Source: Arthrinium phaeospermum (lineage: Eukaryota > Ascomycota > Sordariomycetes > Amphisphaeriales > Apiosporaceae). From it: a DNA stretch of 64,000 bases. Under the pieces are notes generated by a model. That model was given only the letters and a program-made list of their open reading frames with translations, was not told where the DNA came from and did no database searches. Made by a program: the position numbers and the translations under genes. The DNA lies in assembly GCA_006503535.1 (NCBI GenBank), contig QYRS01000004.1, forward strand, positions 1,426,001 to 1,490,000. Reading direction: 5' to 3'. Below are positions 46,399 to 57,579 of this stretch, in pieces (position 1 is the first letter of the stretch; each line of letters starts with the position of its first letter).

Positions 46399-49391
46399 AT
46401 GGAAGATACCGAAGGACAACAACTCATCATTGATGGGTTTGACCCCAATCCATCACCGTTCTCGAGCATCGAAAGCACAACCACGCCAGATACCGTATTT
46501 TCCCCTTTAGAGAGTCCCATTCAGAAGACCCTCGGATTCAAGGACGCAAGATCGGTTGCCCGCCACAAGCTTAGCCTCCTATCCCTGGAGGAAAAGGTAC
46601 GGTCACACTTCGAGTGCAAACTAAAACAGAAGCTCATGCTTGTAGGTATCACTGCTCACGGCAGCGGATTTCTGGCGGACCAAGTCTATTCCGGACAAGG
46701 CGGTTCCAGCGATTAAGACCAGCGATGGGCCCAACGGCGCTCGAGGCGGTATTTTCGTCGGCGGAACAAAGGTTAGCCCACTTGTCATTTACCACACATT
46801 GAAGTACACAGCTGATCCGGGCCTACCTCAGGCTGCCCTGTTCCCGTGTGGTATCTCTCTAGCAGCCACATGGAACAAGAATCTCATATATGAGGTTGGC
46901 CAGCATCTTGCCGACGAGGTCAAGGCAAGATCTGCTCATGTACTCCTCGCACCTACCGTGTGCATGCATCGACACCCGCTCGGTGGCCGGAATTTCGAGT
47001 CATTCTCTGAGGACCCTCTTCTCACGGGCAAATTAGCATCTCAGTACATCCAAGGCCTGCAGTCCAAGGGCGTGGCAGCGACTATCAAGCGTCGGTGAAA
47101 CCTGGACCACTCTCAGCTATTCCAACTGACTGGATATGCAGATTTCGTAACCAACGAACAAGAGACTCACAGGTTGACGATCGATTCCGTGTTGATGGAA
47201 CGGCCTCTGAGGGAACTATACCTCCGACCCTTCGAGATCGCAGTCCGAGAAGCAAATCCCTGGGCTGTGATGACATCATACAATCTCATCAATGGAGTGC
47301 ATGCCGATATGAACGATCATACACTAAAGGATATCCTGCGGGGTGAATGGAGATACGACGGGTAAGTCCATTGCAGCCCGATTTACGTATAATTGTAGCT
47401 GAAGAGTCTTTCCAGGACGGTGGTTTCTGATTGGGGTGGTGTGAATTCAACCGTCGAAGCAATAAAGGCCGGCTGCGACATAGAGTTCCCCTATTCGGCC
47501 AAATGGCGGTTTGACAAGGTTATCAAGGCAATCGAAGATGGCACTCTCTCGCAAGACGACGTCGATCGGGCCGCAGAGAACGTCCTCACCCTAGTCGAAC
47601 GCACCAGGGGCGATGATATGTCTCAAGAAGCAGAAGAGCGAGAGGATAACCGGCAAGAGACTCGAGACCTGATTCGCGAGGCAGGCGCACAAGGCATCAC
47701 TCTGTTGAAGAACAACAATTGTTTGTTACCCATCGACCCCAAAACGGCAAAGGTTGCCGTCATTGGACCCAACGCCAACCGTGCCATTGCGGGTGGTGGC
47801 GGCAGTGCCAGCTTGAACCCCTATTATAACACTCTACCGCTCGACAGCATCCGAGCAGCGGCCGAACAGGAGGTAGTATATGCCCAGGGATGTCACATCC
47901 ATAAGTGGCTCCCTGTCGCATCGCCATTCTGCACTGACAAAGAAGGCAACTCTGGAGTGACGCTTGAATGGTTCAGCGGTGACAGGTTCCAGGGAGATGT
48001 CATCGTCCAGCAAAGGAGGACGAACACCGACCTCTTTCTATGGGACTCGGCGCCGCTGGCTCAGCTGGGACCTGAATGGTCGGCCATTGCAACAATGTAC
48101 TTGACCCCGACAGAAACTGGCAAGCACACTATCAGCTACATGAGTGTTGGGCCTGGGAAGTTGTTCGTTGATGGGGAGCTCGCCCTGGATCTCTGGAACT
48201 GGACGGAAGAGGGCGAGGCTATGTTCGATGGGTCGGTTGACTACATGGTCGACGTGGAAATGCAAGCTGGCAAAGCCGTGGAGCTACGCGTCGAGATGAC
48301 CAACGAACTACGGCCCATTGCGAAACAGAAGCAGTTCAACATGACTCACAAGTACGGCGGGTGCCGCATTGGTTTCAAGCAAGCGGACGCGGTCGACTAC
48401 CTCCAGCAGGCCGTCGATGCTGCCACGGAGGCCGATGTGGCAGTGGTAATCGTCGGACTCGATGCCGAATGGGAGTCGGAAGGATACGATAGGAAAACCA
48501 TGGACCTTCCATCTGACGGCAGCCAAGATCGCCTTGTTGACGCTGTTGTCAAGGCCAACCCCCGTACTATTGTCGTCAACCAATCCGGCTCCCCGGTTAC
48601 CATGCCGTGGGCCGACCGAGTTCCAGCCATCGTCCAGGCGTGGTATCAAGGCCAAGAGGCAGGGAATGCGCTCGCGGATGTACTTTTTGGACTAAAGAAC
48701 CCCAGTGGAAAACTTCCAGTAAGTTGCCGTGCAACACGATCCCTTGGATGTATACTGATGGCTGATTTCCATACAGACCACCTTCCCGAAAAGGATCGAG
48801 GACACTCCCGCATACCACAACTGGCCCGGCGAGAACCTGCGAGTTGTGTATGGCGAAGGAATGTACATGGGGTACCGACACTATGACCGGACGAAGGTCG
48901 CGCCGCTCTTCTCCTTCGGTCACGGCCTCTCCTATACCTCGTTCGAGTACGGCCGCGTATCGCTCAGCCAAAAGCAGCTGACGCCCGACGCGCCGATCCA
49001 CCTGGTCATGGCCGTCACCAACGTCGGTCCGGTCGCCGGGTTCGAGACGGTGCAGATCTACGTCCGCGACGAGAAGTCGGCGCTGCCGCGGCCCGAGAAG
49101 GAGCTCGTCGCCTTCGAGAAGGTCTTCCTCGAGCCGCAGGAGACGAAACACGTCACGGTGCCGTTGGACAAGTACGCGGTGGGCTACTACGACGACTCTA
49201 TTCCTGCCTGGATTGCCGAGGAGGGCAGGTTTGATGTGCTGGTGGGAGCTTCGTCGGTCGACATCAGGTATGTTTTCCCTTTGCCCGCCTCTCACCTGAT
49301 TTGTTATTTCGTCGTGATGCTGACGATGTTTTCTCGCCATAGGCAGCAAGCTTCTTTCGTCGTGCGCGAGTCTTTTACGTGGATCTTCTGA
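46399..49391 (+). CDS. GH3 beta-glucosidase with PA14 domain
   Basis: Predicted beta-glucosidase, 881 residues, hydrolysing terminal beta-glucosides. Seven exons: 46399-46596, 46646-46771, 46832-47090, 47142-47361, 47416-48718, 48777-49267 and 49343-49391; the introns are 49-75 nt. The reading frame holds across all six junctions and restores family motifs at each (LLTAADFW, KTSDGPNGARG, ALFPCG, ATIKHFVTNEQETHR, YDGTVVSDWGG). The catalytic nucleophile is Asp273 in VVSDW. A PA14 domain (about 425-560, GVTLEWFSGD ... GKLFVDGELALDLWNW) is inserted in the second GH3 half. A fibronectin-III-like domain with YGEGMYMGYRHYD and the FSFGHGLSYTSFEY motif follows. There is no signal peptide. The first 40 residues are polar and Ser/Thr/Pro-rich, so the enzyme is probably cytosolic, as in the BglI/J-type clade. 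The third intron has an unusual GTCGGT donor. Confidence 0.9.
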
Positions 49392-51592
49392 GATCCAGGG
49401 GTTTGATGGTTAACCCCTTTCTTTGGTCGCTATATACGCCCTATAATCTCGCTGTCACAGCGAATGAGCATCGGTAATTATGCTGCGTGTTCAGGGAACG
49501 CGACGGGGGACTTTGGGGTCTTATTTGCGAATAGGCCATAATGTAATGGACCCGGTACAATCATCGGCGTTCACATAGTACTACAGCATACGGTGATGCG
49601 GATAAACATGGGCGGAGATACACCAGTCATTTTGTGTTTTCCTGCGGGTAGTTACGTCTGTCTTTCTCTTGTTGGGTCTCTGGAAATACTGCTACCAGAT
49701 TGGCATCTCTCACACGCCTGAAACCAAGGCAAACCAATAATCAATGCAGCTTCCATTATCATTATCGCTCTTGGTTTGGTGCCGTCATGTGCGACATACC
49801 CCTTATCGACATGAGCTCCAGAGTATTGATATGCAGCAGGTTGTTGCCTGCTGGTCGGGAGAGGTCGGCGAGAAGTTGTTGTGCGTAACCTAATAGCAAA
49901 CCACGGGAATTGCGGAAGGAAAACGACGGGTTATGGCAGGGCAGGGGGAGGGTGCCACGCAAGAGAAAGCAGTACTCGATTGCGACCAATAGTAGCCTGG
50001 CTCGCTTATGTTTCTTCATTCAGTTCGATCAGATAGGAAGGAATAGAGCTTCCGTGATTCCCGTTTCGGGCTACTCAGGCTACTCGGGGTCAGGGGCTTG
50101 GGGGATGCCCACCCCCACGATCACAACTGGCAGAATATATGAGGAAGTAGAGGATGAGGCGGTCAATTAGTCAATACCGTGGGGGAGGGATAAGTAAATG
50201 GTGCTTCGCTCCGCTACCACTGGTTTATGAATAGCTTGGATGGTGGTGCAACTTGTATGTATGCGTGTAGGCGCGCTGCCAGTATCCGTGGTACGGGAAG
50301 CCCTCCTTTACCGCCGAGGACGATCGCTTCTGACAAGACACGTATACGATGCTGTTCGGTTGAATATTCCGAACTACCTAACCAGTGCAGTCCCACTTAC
50401 AGACTTAGACGTCCACAGTCGTGCTTGTCAGATTCCCTGTAATCCCCGAGGCCGAGGAAGCCACATATCGAGATCATCTTCTGCATACATACTCATACCC
50501 AAGTATATATATATACACTTAGGAGGCATGTGCAGTGGCTTATCACATCAGGAACATACGACGACTCCGGCGAAGAGCCCAAAGAAAAGACTGGACTGTC
50601 TGCCGAGCCCATTGTCATTTTGCACAGGGTGGTATCCGGAATGCGGCACCACTTGTCTTCTCACGAGGATGTAGGCCTGCTTCTTAACGCCACTTACAGA
50701 CATCTGCCAGTACATACGACCATATGCACCTGATAGCTAGGGATCCCGTCCGCTCTCCCATATATAAGCAGGTGACAGCCGGATTAGTAGTTGCGTCGGT
50801 GACGAGCAGCGAATCCCTGGTGTTGTATGTTTTTGTTATCTTTTGCTTTTTGTTTGGTTTTGACGTTTCGTCCGAACCTTTGACATGTCTTGTCGTCTTG
50901 AAATTGGGTTCCCGGTTGAGAATGCGCATGGCTACATCTTAAGCACCTGCTATGGTTCTCTGGTTTCGGGACCTGTAGGAACAAGAGGTCCTAAGGTCCT
51001 ATCATACAGAATTACTTAGAACAATATCGATGATGTAGTTAGCAGTGGCATATCCTGCCATGTTTGCATCATTGAAGTGATATATTCAGTGGTGATCGCT
51101 ACTGACGAAGGGGAAGATGCCATACTGAATCGCTAGGTTGTAGAGTTTAAGGGGAGCTTTCCACTGCTGCATGAGCTGCTACGAGCTGGAGTTTAGGGGA
51201 ACTTTTAGCGTTGGAGCTCCCCACAGACAGCCCCTGGTCCCTGAGCTATGGTGGATTCATCATGCACCTAGGGCACTTAGGGCACCCGCCTAGGATCAGC
51301 CTCGCCAGTGACCAACTAAGTCCAGCACTTGGGAGTAGTGGTCCATTACTTATTACTATTGCTTACGTATCGTCGCTCGTAGCTCCAGTCACCAGTCAGT
51401 CGCAGGTGGTGTCCGTCCGTCCGTTCTTGCATTCATTTTCCAGTAGTCCGACCATCAATTCTTCCCTACCTTGCTGTCTTTGCCTAATTTTTAGACTTTA
51501 TCGCGTCAATGGGCTTATGAGTCGGACTTAAGACCATGAGGCTTCTCTAGCCGCGCCGTCGGAACTTTATATAAATCTCCAAATTCCCAACA
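49392..51592. other. Gene-free stretch
   Basis: 2.2 kb; nothing supportable. A short TATATATATA run lies near 50505. The last few hundred bases, with CT-rich sequence and TTTATATAAAT just before 51593, are the promoter and leader of the phosphoesterase gene. Confidence 0.5.
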
Positions 51593-53848
51593 ATGGCGCC
51601 TCCGTACGACAGCAACAAGAACGGAGGCTATGGCCTTCCGCCGCAGCAACCACCACGACAGCAGCCCGGCGAGCCCAACCTACAAGCCCTCCTCGAAGAT
51701 ATTGTCGCCAAGGCCCAAATCACGGCGCGGCGAATACGGACTTTCTGGAATAGTCCCAACGGCGTCCGACTGCGCAATGTCACCATGAAGATCGCCAAGC
51801 AAATCCAGCTCAACCTGGCTGCGCGCCGCCTCCTGAGCTTCCCGCATTTGCTCGTCGCCCTCTGGGTGCTGCTTCTGATGTGGGGGGAGATGGATCTTTG
51901 CCACCAAAGTCAGGAGTTGCGATTGGGATCACTGGGAGAAATGGGTAAGTAGCAATCACCGGTTGGGCCACCTCCCATGCGCCAAGTCGCCCGTACAGGC
52001 CACGGCGAGGTTGAGTCCCTGCCCACGACAGCGCAGAGCTTCTACATGACTGCAACTAACAAGCGACTCTTCCTGTAGCCCAAAGGAGCAACACCGCATC
52101 GGCTCGTTTTTGTCGCGGATCCTCAGATCATCGACCCGAAATCGTACCCCGGCCGGCCGTGGCCGGCAAACCCCCTGACGATGAGAATCACGGATAATTA
52201 CATGCAGAGGTCGTTTACACAGCTACAAAAGGTGTTGCAACCAGACACCGTGATCTTCCTGGGCGATTTGTTTGACGGTGGGCGAGAGTGGAAGACGGCA
52301 CGAGGGGACTTTAGCGATCCGGAGTGGGCCACCAGTCACCCGGCCGGCGAGCGCCAATACGTCAAGCAGTGGAACAAATGGTACGGCCAGGACTACTGGC
52401 TTCGGGAGTATGGCCGGTTCGGCGACATATTCTACAACTCCTGGCCTGCCGGTGGCTTCGAGCCGGGCCCTTGGCAGCGAGGCAGGAAGGTCATATCAAG
52501 CTTACCCGGTAACCACGACTTGGGGTTTGGAGCAGAAGTCAAGGTGCCAGTAAGGGATCGGTTTGGGGCCTTTTTTGGAGAACCGAACAGAGTCGACGTG
52601 GTGGGAAACCATACGTTCGTCTCGGTTGACACGGTCTCTCTGTCCGCCGATACGTCATCGATGAAGGACAAAGTGGATTTGAGCCCCATTCACGGCCCAG
52701 TCAACGAATTTCTGGATGGGGTCAAGGCGGCAAAGCGAAGAGCGGCAGCCAAAGAGTTGCGATTCTGGCGTGGTGAAGTTGAAGAAGTACCGTTTGCGCA
52801 CAAAGTCGAGGAGCTCAAGGACGCCGATGTCAAGAACCTGCCAACCCTCGACCACGGGGAGGATGGACCGGATTTCCCGACTATTCTTCTCACCCACGTC
52901 CCGCTATACCGAGACCCAGGGACGCCTTGTGGGCCGATGCGCGAACACTGGCCTCCGCAAAAACCACCCAAGGGACAGACGACACCAGTGGTACCGGATC
53001 ATCGGAACGCCATCAGCGTGTCACACGGCTACCAATATCAGAACGTGCTGAACGAGGAGGACTCGGTCAAGCTGGTCAAAAGCGTTGGCAACGTGGTCCA
53101 AGTATTCTCGGGAGACGATCACGACTATTGCGAGCTGGTCCACTCGGATCAAAAGGACAATGTCCGTGAGATCACGGTCAAGAGCATAAGCATGGCTATG
53201 GGCGTACCCACCCCGGCTTTCCAGATGTTGTCACTGTGGAATCCTATTGACGACAAGGGTCGCCCCTTGCCTGGAGCCGGAAAGGCCACGCTCCAGACGC
53301 ACATGTGCTTGCTACCCAAGCAGATCTCTACCTATACTACATATTCTGCCCTAGGCATCCTGACCATAGTGATCCTTGTGGTGCGTGCCGCCCTTGTTCC
53401 GATCCTGGGCCTGCAGCAGTTTGCACTCAGCCCTGCTCAACACGCCAACGGTGCGGTCCTGCCGCTTTTTAAGGACAAAGTCGAGGCCGACCAAGAACGT
53501 GGGCTCGATCATCACAACCCCCAGTCGTCCGGGACGCCTACCTCAAAACTCCTTTCTTCCAGGACGCGTGGTCGCATTCCCTCCATTTCGTCACCAAACG
53601 GCATCGCGCGCAGCAACTCGCGGTCCAAGGCGGCCCAATGGCCGCGGATCGAGATCCGCCGCGACCCCTCCAACGACGGCAAGACGGGAGGACCGGGCGG
53701 GGGCTACTGGAGAGCGGCGCCGCGCCAAAGGTGGCAGTCCACCATCCAGTCCCGCGCGTCGCTCGTCTGGCGGGAGGCGTGGACGACTTGTTGGCGGGTC
53801 ATCTGGATGGCGGTTGGGTTCTACGCTTACTTGATGTACAAGGGCTGA
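51593..53848 (+). CDS. Ted1/Cdc1-type metallophosphoesterase, apparent frameshift
   Basis: Predicted ER membrane phosphoesterase that, in yeast relatives, removes ethanolamine-phosphate from GPI-anchor mannose during export. Exons are 51593-51944 and 52079-53848. The metal site is complete: FVADPQ, GDLFDGGREW, LPGNHDLGFG, LLTHVPLYRD and FSGDDHDYCE. Membrane helices are LLVALWVLLLMWG near residue 85-100, one at SALGILTIVILVVRAALVP and one at the end (CWRVIWMAVGFYAYLMY). In exon 1 the open frame continues past WG into unrelated sequence. The frame shifted by one base reads GRWIFATKVRSCDWDHWEKW, which fits the family and splices in frame to PKGATPHRL. Exon 1 is therefore one base too long (or two short) at the six-G run 51882-51887, giving about 706 residues if corrected. 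Homopolymer sequence error is the simplest explanation; a true lesion would kill the enzyme. Confidence 0.85.
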
Positions 53849-55693
53849 TTAGGGAAGAAGGGGGAGGGGGTAATCCTTGGATTATTACTGGTATTGCTAC
53901 CACTACTTAGACTATGCTATCATCTATATTACAACCTGGGTCTTTGTTTCTGGTCTCTTTCCTGTTTTGGTGTTGGGGACGGGCTCGGCTGTTTTGCATA
54001 AGAAAAACACGGAGGACGAGTGATTCAGGGTCATGCTTCTCTGGGATAGAAAGGAAGAACTGGCCGCCTAACAACGCATATATGGGGGGGAGAGGATAAC
54101 TTCGGGTCGTCCACTCTGATGTGGTCTACTTCACTACCGAGTATGAGTTGCTATCCCGTTTTGGTGGATGGGGTGGTACGGGCAACCGAACCGACGGGTA
54201 GTAGTACGGCAGGGAAACGAATGGCTGGCTGGCATCATGCGGGCCGGGGTAGCAAGCAGCAAAAGCAAAAGCCCTGCATTTCGAACACCGGTTCGTGTTT
54301 TTGTATCTGAAGAAGAAACTGCATAAAGCTGCAGTCTCAACAACTCTAAAAGCTTAGCAAGGCGCAACGGAAATCGTTACTGGTAACAACATGTGTCATG
54401 CGTATTTCGTCTTCCTCTTTCGAATTGAAGGCAGCGGAGGTCGCTGCTTGAAGCCATAACATCATCTACCTAGTTGACAGTCCGCTAGCGACAAGTTATA
54501 TCTATCACCATACCGGCGGATGTGAGTTCTAAGTATGTAACTATGCAAGGGAATGAGCATCCGATTGATACACCAGAGTATTGCAGTTATCCGACTCTCG
54601 GGTCACCGCTTCCCCTCGTTTCCTCTCTCAGGTCATCCGGGAACTAGAAAACAGGAAGGTGACACGGCAAAGGGAGTAGACAGGCAGGTAAGCGAATCTC
54701 TGAGCGAGTCAGCCAAGTAGGGCAAAAGAGCATCCCTTTCGCTAAAGAAGTAAAGTAAGGGAGACAAAGCAAGGGGTAAGTAAGTAGTGCGCGACAGACG
54801 TTGCACTGGTTAATCGATATGCATATATATACGTATATGCTAGCAATTGTATTCGACATTGGATGCAGACCACAGAAGCACGTCGCGCAGTCACGAAGAT
54901 TTGGAAGGCTCACAAAGAGCAAGCGTCACTCGATAGTGAAGGGGTATATGGTATTGGTCCCAAGCAGAAATGTTCGTTCCGATACTCTGGCAAGAACATA
55001 TGCAAGGTTCTTCTCCTAAACAAATCGAAAGAAAAAAAGTAGACACTTGATATATATGGATATCTAGTGGCGTAAGATTGCGTGTCCGTGTCTGAATGCA
55101 TACCACCATCATCATCATCCTAATCAATCGTGATTCGGGACAGGACAAGCATCCGAAGCTGACCGAGTGAGCGCCTCAACAGTCTCCGTAATCATGGAGA
55201 ACCAACCAAATTAGTAATACGATGAATATTTGGTTATAGCTGGTCCCCCTGATGTTGGAAAAACCAAAACTCCAGGTATCCTTTCCCGTGTTGGCCCCCA
55301 GGGGATATAATATAGTATAAATGTTAGCAAAGCCTTCTCCGTTGGTATTTCCCATTGGACATGGCTTCTTTTTGAAGCTTTCCCATAAGCCCGTGAAATC
55401 TGATTTGTTGTGCTCCCCGTGTGTGTAGTAAATAAAGTCAATCAATCAATCATCCAAGTTTCCCAATGTAACCTGAACTCCGTACGTCAAACTCCAACGC
55501 TGGTAACAACCCGGCCCGTAATCGCCGTGTCGGTCGGTCTACGTAGCAGCGCCCACCCAATCCCTGGAGCGATCCATAATCCGTTGAGCAAAAGCGATGG
55601 TATAATAAAAAATCAATCCTGCCAGCAGCCTCATCCTGTCATGCGGGGCATCAGGGCGCAAAAGTGTATGTGTGGGAAGGCGTATCGAGCCTT
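53849..55693. other. Convergent 3' intergenic region
   Basis: 1.8 kb between the phosphoesterase and the sugar transporter, which converge. AT-rich TATATATA stretches occur near 54824 and 55050. No gene is supported. Confidence 0.55.
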
Positions 55694-57579
55694 TCAGTAG
55701 CTGAAGTCGACATTCCCTAGTCCCATCTGTTGTATTGCCTTGTCTTGTTGTGTCATGTTTACGTTGTTTGTCGAGGCCGTCTCATTCGTTTGCTCCGTCG
55801 ATATGCTGTCAGCAGCACTCGATCCCGTCATGGAGGGTTGGAGCTCGTGCTCCGTCGGTGGTATCCCGCTGTCCGCAAAGCCTTCGTCGCGAAGCTGCTG
55901 GAAGCTCCAGCTGGGCTCAAAGCCTTTACTGTTCCAGGCATGGGCCACGCGCTCATACATTTCGTCAATCTGTTCGAGACTGATCTTGCTGGTCTCGTAG
56001 ACCATGCAGTAGACAAAGAGGCCGGCAAGGACACAAAACGCGCCCCAAACGTAGAAAACCTTAGGCCCCAAGTCGGCATAACCAGCACCCGACCCGATGA
56101 TATACGGGGTGCCGTATGCGATGCCGAAATTCAACAGCCAGTTGGATGCTGTCGTGATGGACATTGCCTTGGCTCGGACCTTCAAAGGGTAGATCTCGGC
56201 AGTTACGACCCAGCATACAGGCCCCCACGATGCGGCGTAGAAGAAGACGAAGAACATGACAAAGACAATAAGGATCTTGCTGGACGATGTGGAGACTTCG
56301 TTGGTACTGGGGCTGCCGACGGCTGTAGAGTAGATGGCGATGGTCATTTGACATAACGACATGCCAATCGCACCGATCAAGAGTAAGTTGCGCCTTCCCC
56401 AGGTCTCGACTACGAACAGCCCCGGAATGGTCGAGACGACGTTGACGACGTTGGTGATGAGGGCGATGAGGAAAGGGCTGTCTATGCCGGCACCATGGAA
56501 GAAGCTTGTCCCATAGTACATGATGAAATTGATGCCCGTCAACTGCTGTAGCATCTGCAGGCCACAACCCGTGAGCGTCCTGCGGCCGAGGTGAGGGGCG
56601 CCGAATATGATGTCGCGGTACGAGTCAGGGCCAAGTGTGAGTTCGTAGTCGTGGTTTGCTTGTATCTCGGCGAGTTCTTCGACGAGAGCAGGGTGTGTGA
56701 TGTCGAGCCGTCGCAACCGGCTGAGCGATAATGCAGCGGCTTCGTTCTTGCCGCATTTGATGAGGTACCGGGGCGTCTCCGGTAGAACCATGATACCAAC
56801 TACCAACACACAGGCCCAGGTCAATTGCAGGCCCATCGGAATTCGATATGCCGCAGCTCCGCCGAGGTTTTGGGTCCCAATGTTGACGATCGAAGCGCCC
56901 AGAAGACCGAGCGTAATGGACAGTTGGTAGGCACACACCAGAGTGCCTCGTATCCATTTGGGCGCCATTTCAGATTGATACAACGGCACGAGGAGCGACA
57001 CGGCTCCAACACCGACTCCAGCAAAAATCCTATTGCGTATTGTCAATATCATACCGCCGTGTTCAAAACAATGCATTCCGAACGTACCGGCCCACCAGCA
57101 GCATCGGAATCGCATCGGCGCAGACTTGAAATATGACGCCGAAGCAGAAGACCCCCACAGCAATGAGAAGCGATATGCGACGTCCTATTTTGTCGGCGGC
57201 AGGGGCGGCAAGTAACGACCCGATAAAAGTCCCTATGCTCAGTATTGCAACAATTATGGCGATGTTCGGTGGCGATATGGCGGGAAGGTTGTCGTGGTTG
57301 GCATCGAGGTAGCCGTTATTGAACTGTTTTACGAATGAGTTCATGACCAGGATCCCGTTTATCGTTCTACGATGAGGAAGGCAGGCCAAAGATTAGTACT
57401 GCAAGACTGTCTCCGACCGTGAAATCGCGTCGTGCGACGGTTGTTGTGGTTGAGGAGGCTCACCCAGTATCGTATCCAAACAGGAGACCACCCGTGGCGA
57501 CGAACAGGCCGATCATGATGGCCGGGGCCGAAGAACCGGCGACATTGTCGGGTTTCTGCCAGCCCATGGCTATCGCCAT
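55694..57579 (-). CDS. MFS hexose-type sugar transporter
   Basis: Predicted 12-helix monosaccharide/proton symporter, 576 residues. Exons are 57464-57579, 57088-57366 and 55694-57029, with introns of 97 and 58 nt. Splicing gives the family sequence without a gap: GGLLFGYDTGTINGI, ADKIGRR, LLVGRIFAGVGVG, YQSEMAPKWIRG, PETPRYL, QQLTGINFIMYYG, VETWGRR, and the closing YETSKISLEQIDEMY. The order SAPAIMIGLFVATGG at the N-terminus resembles the fungal Rco3/high-affinity glucose transporter group. The C-terminal tail (about 100 residues) is polar and Thr/Ser/Gln-rich, longer than in simple carriers but much shorter than in Snf3-type sensors. The start ATG lies in ACCATGG. Substrate cannot be fixed by eye; glucose or another hexose is most likely. 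Confidence 0.92.

Noticed and set aside
55176..55445. 89-codon minus-strand frame after the sugar transporter
   Set aside because: It begins at a TTG, lies in the 3' region of the transporter and shows no domain.
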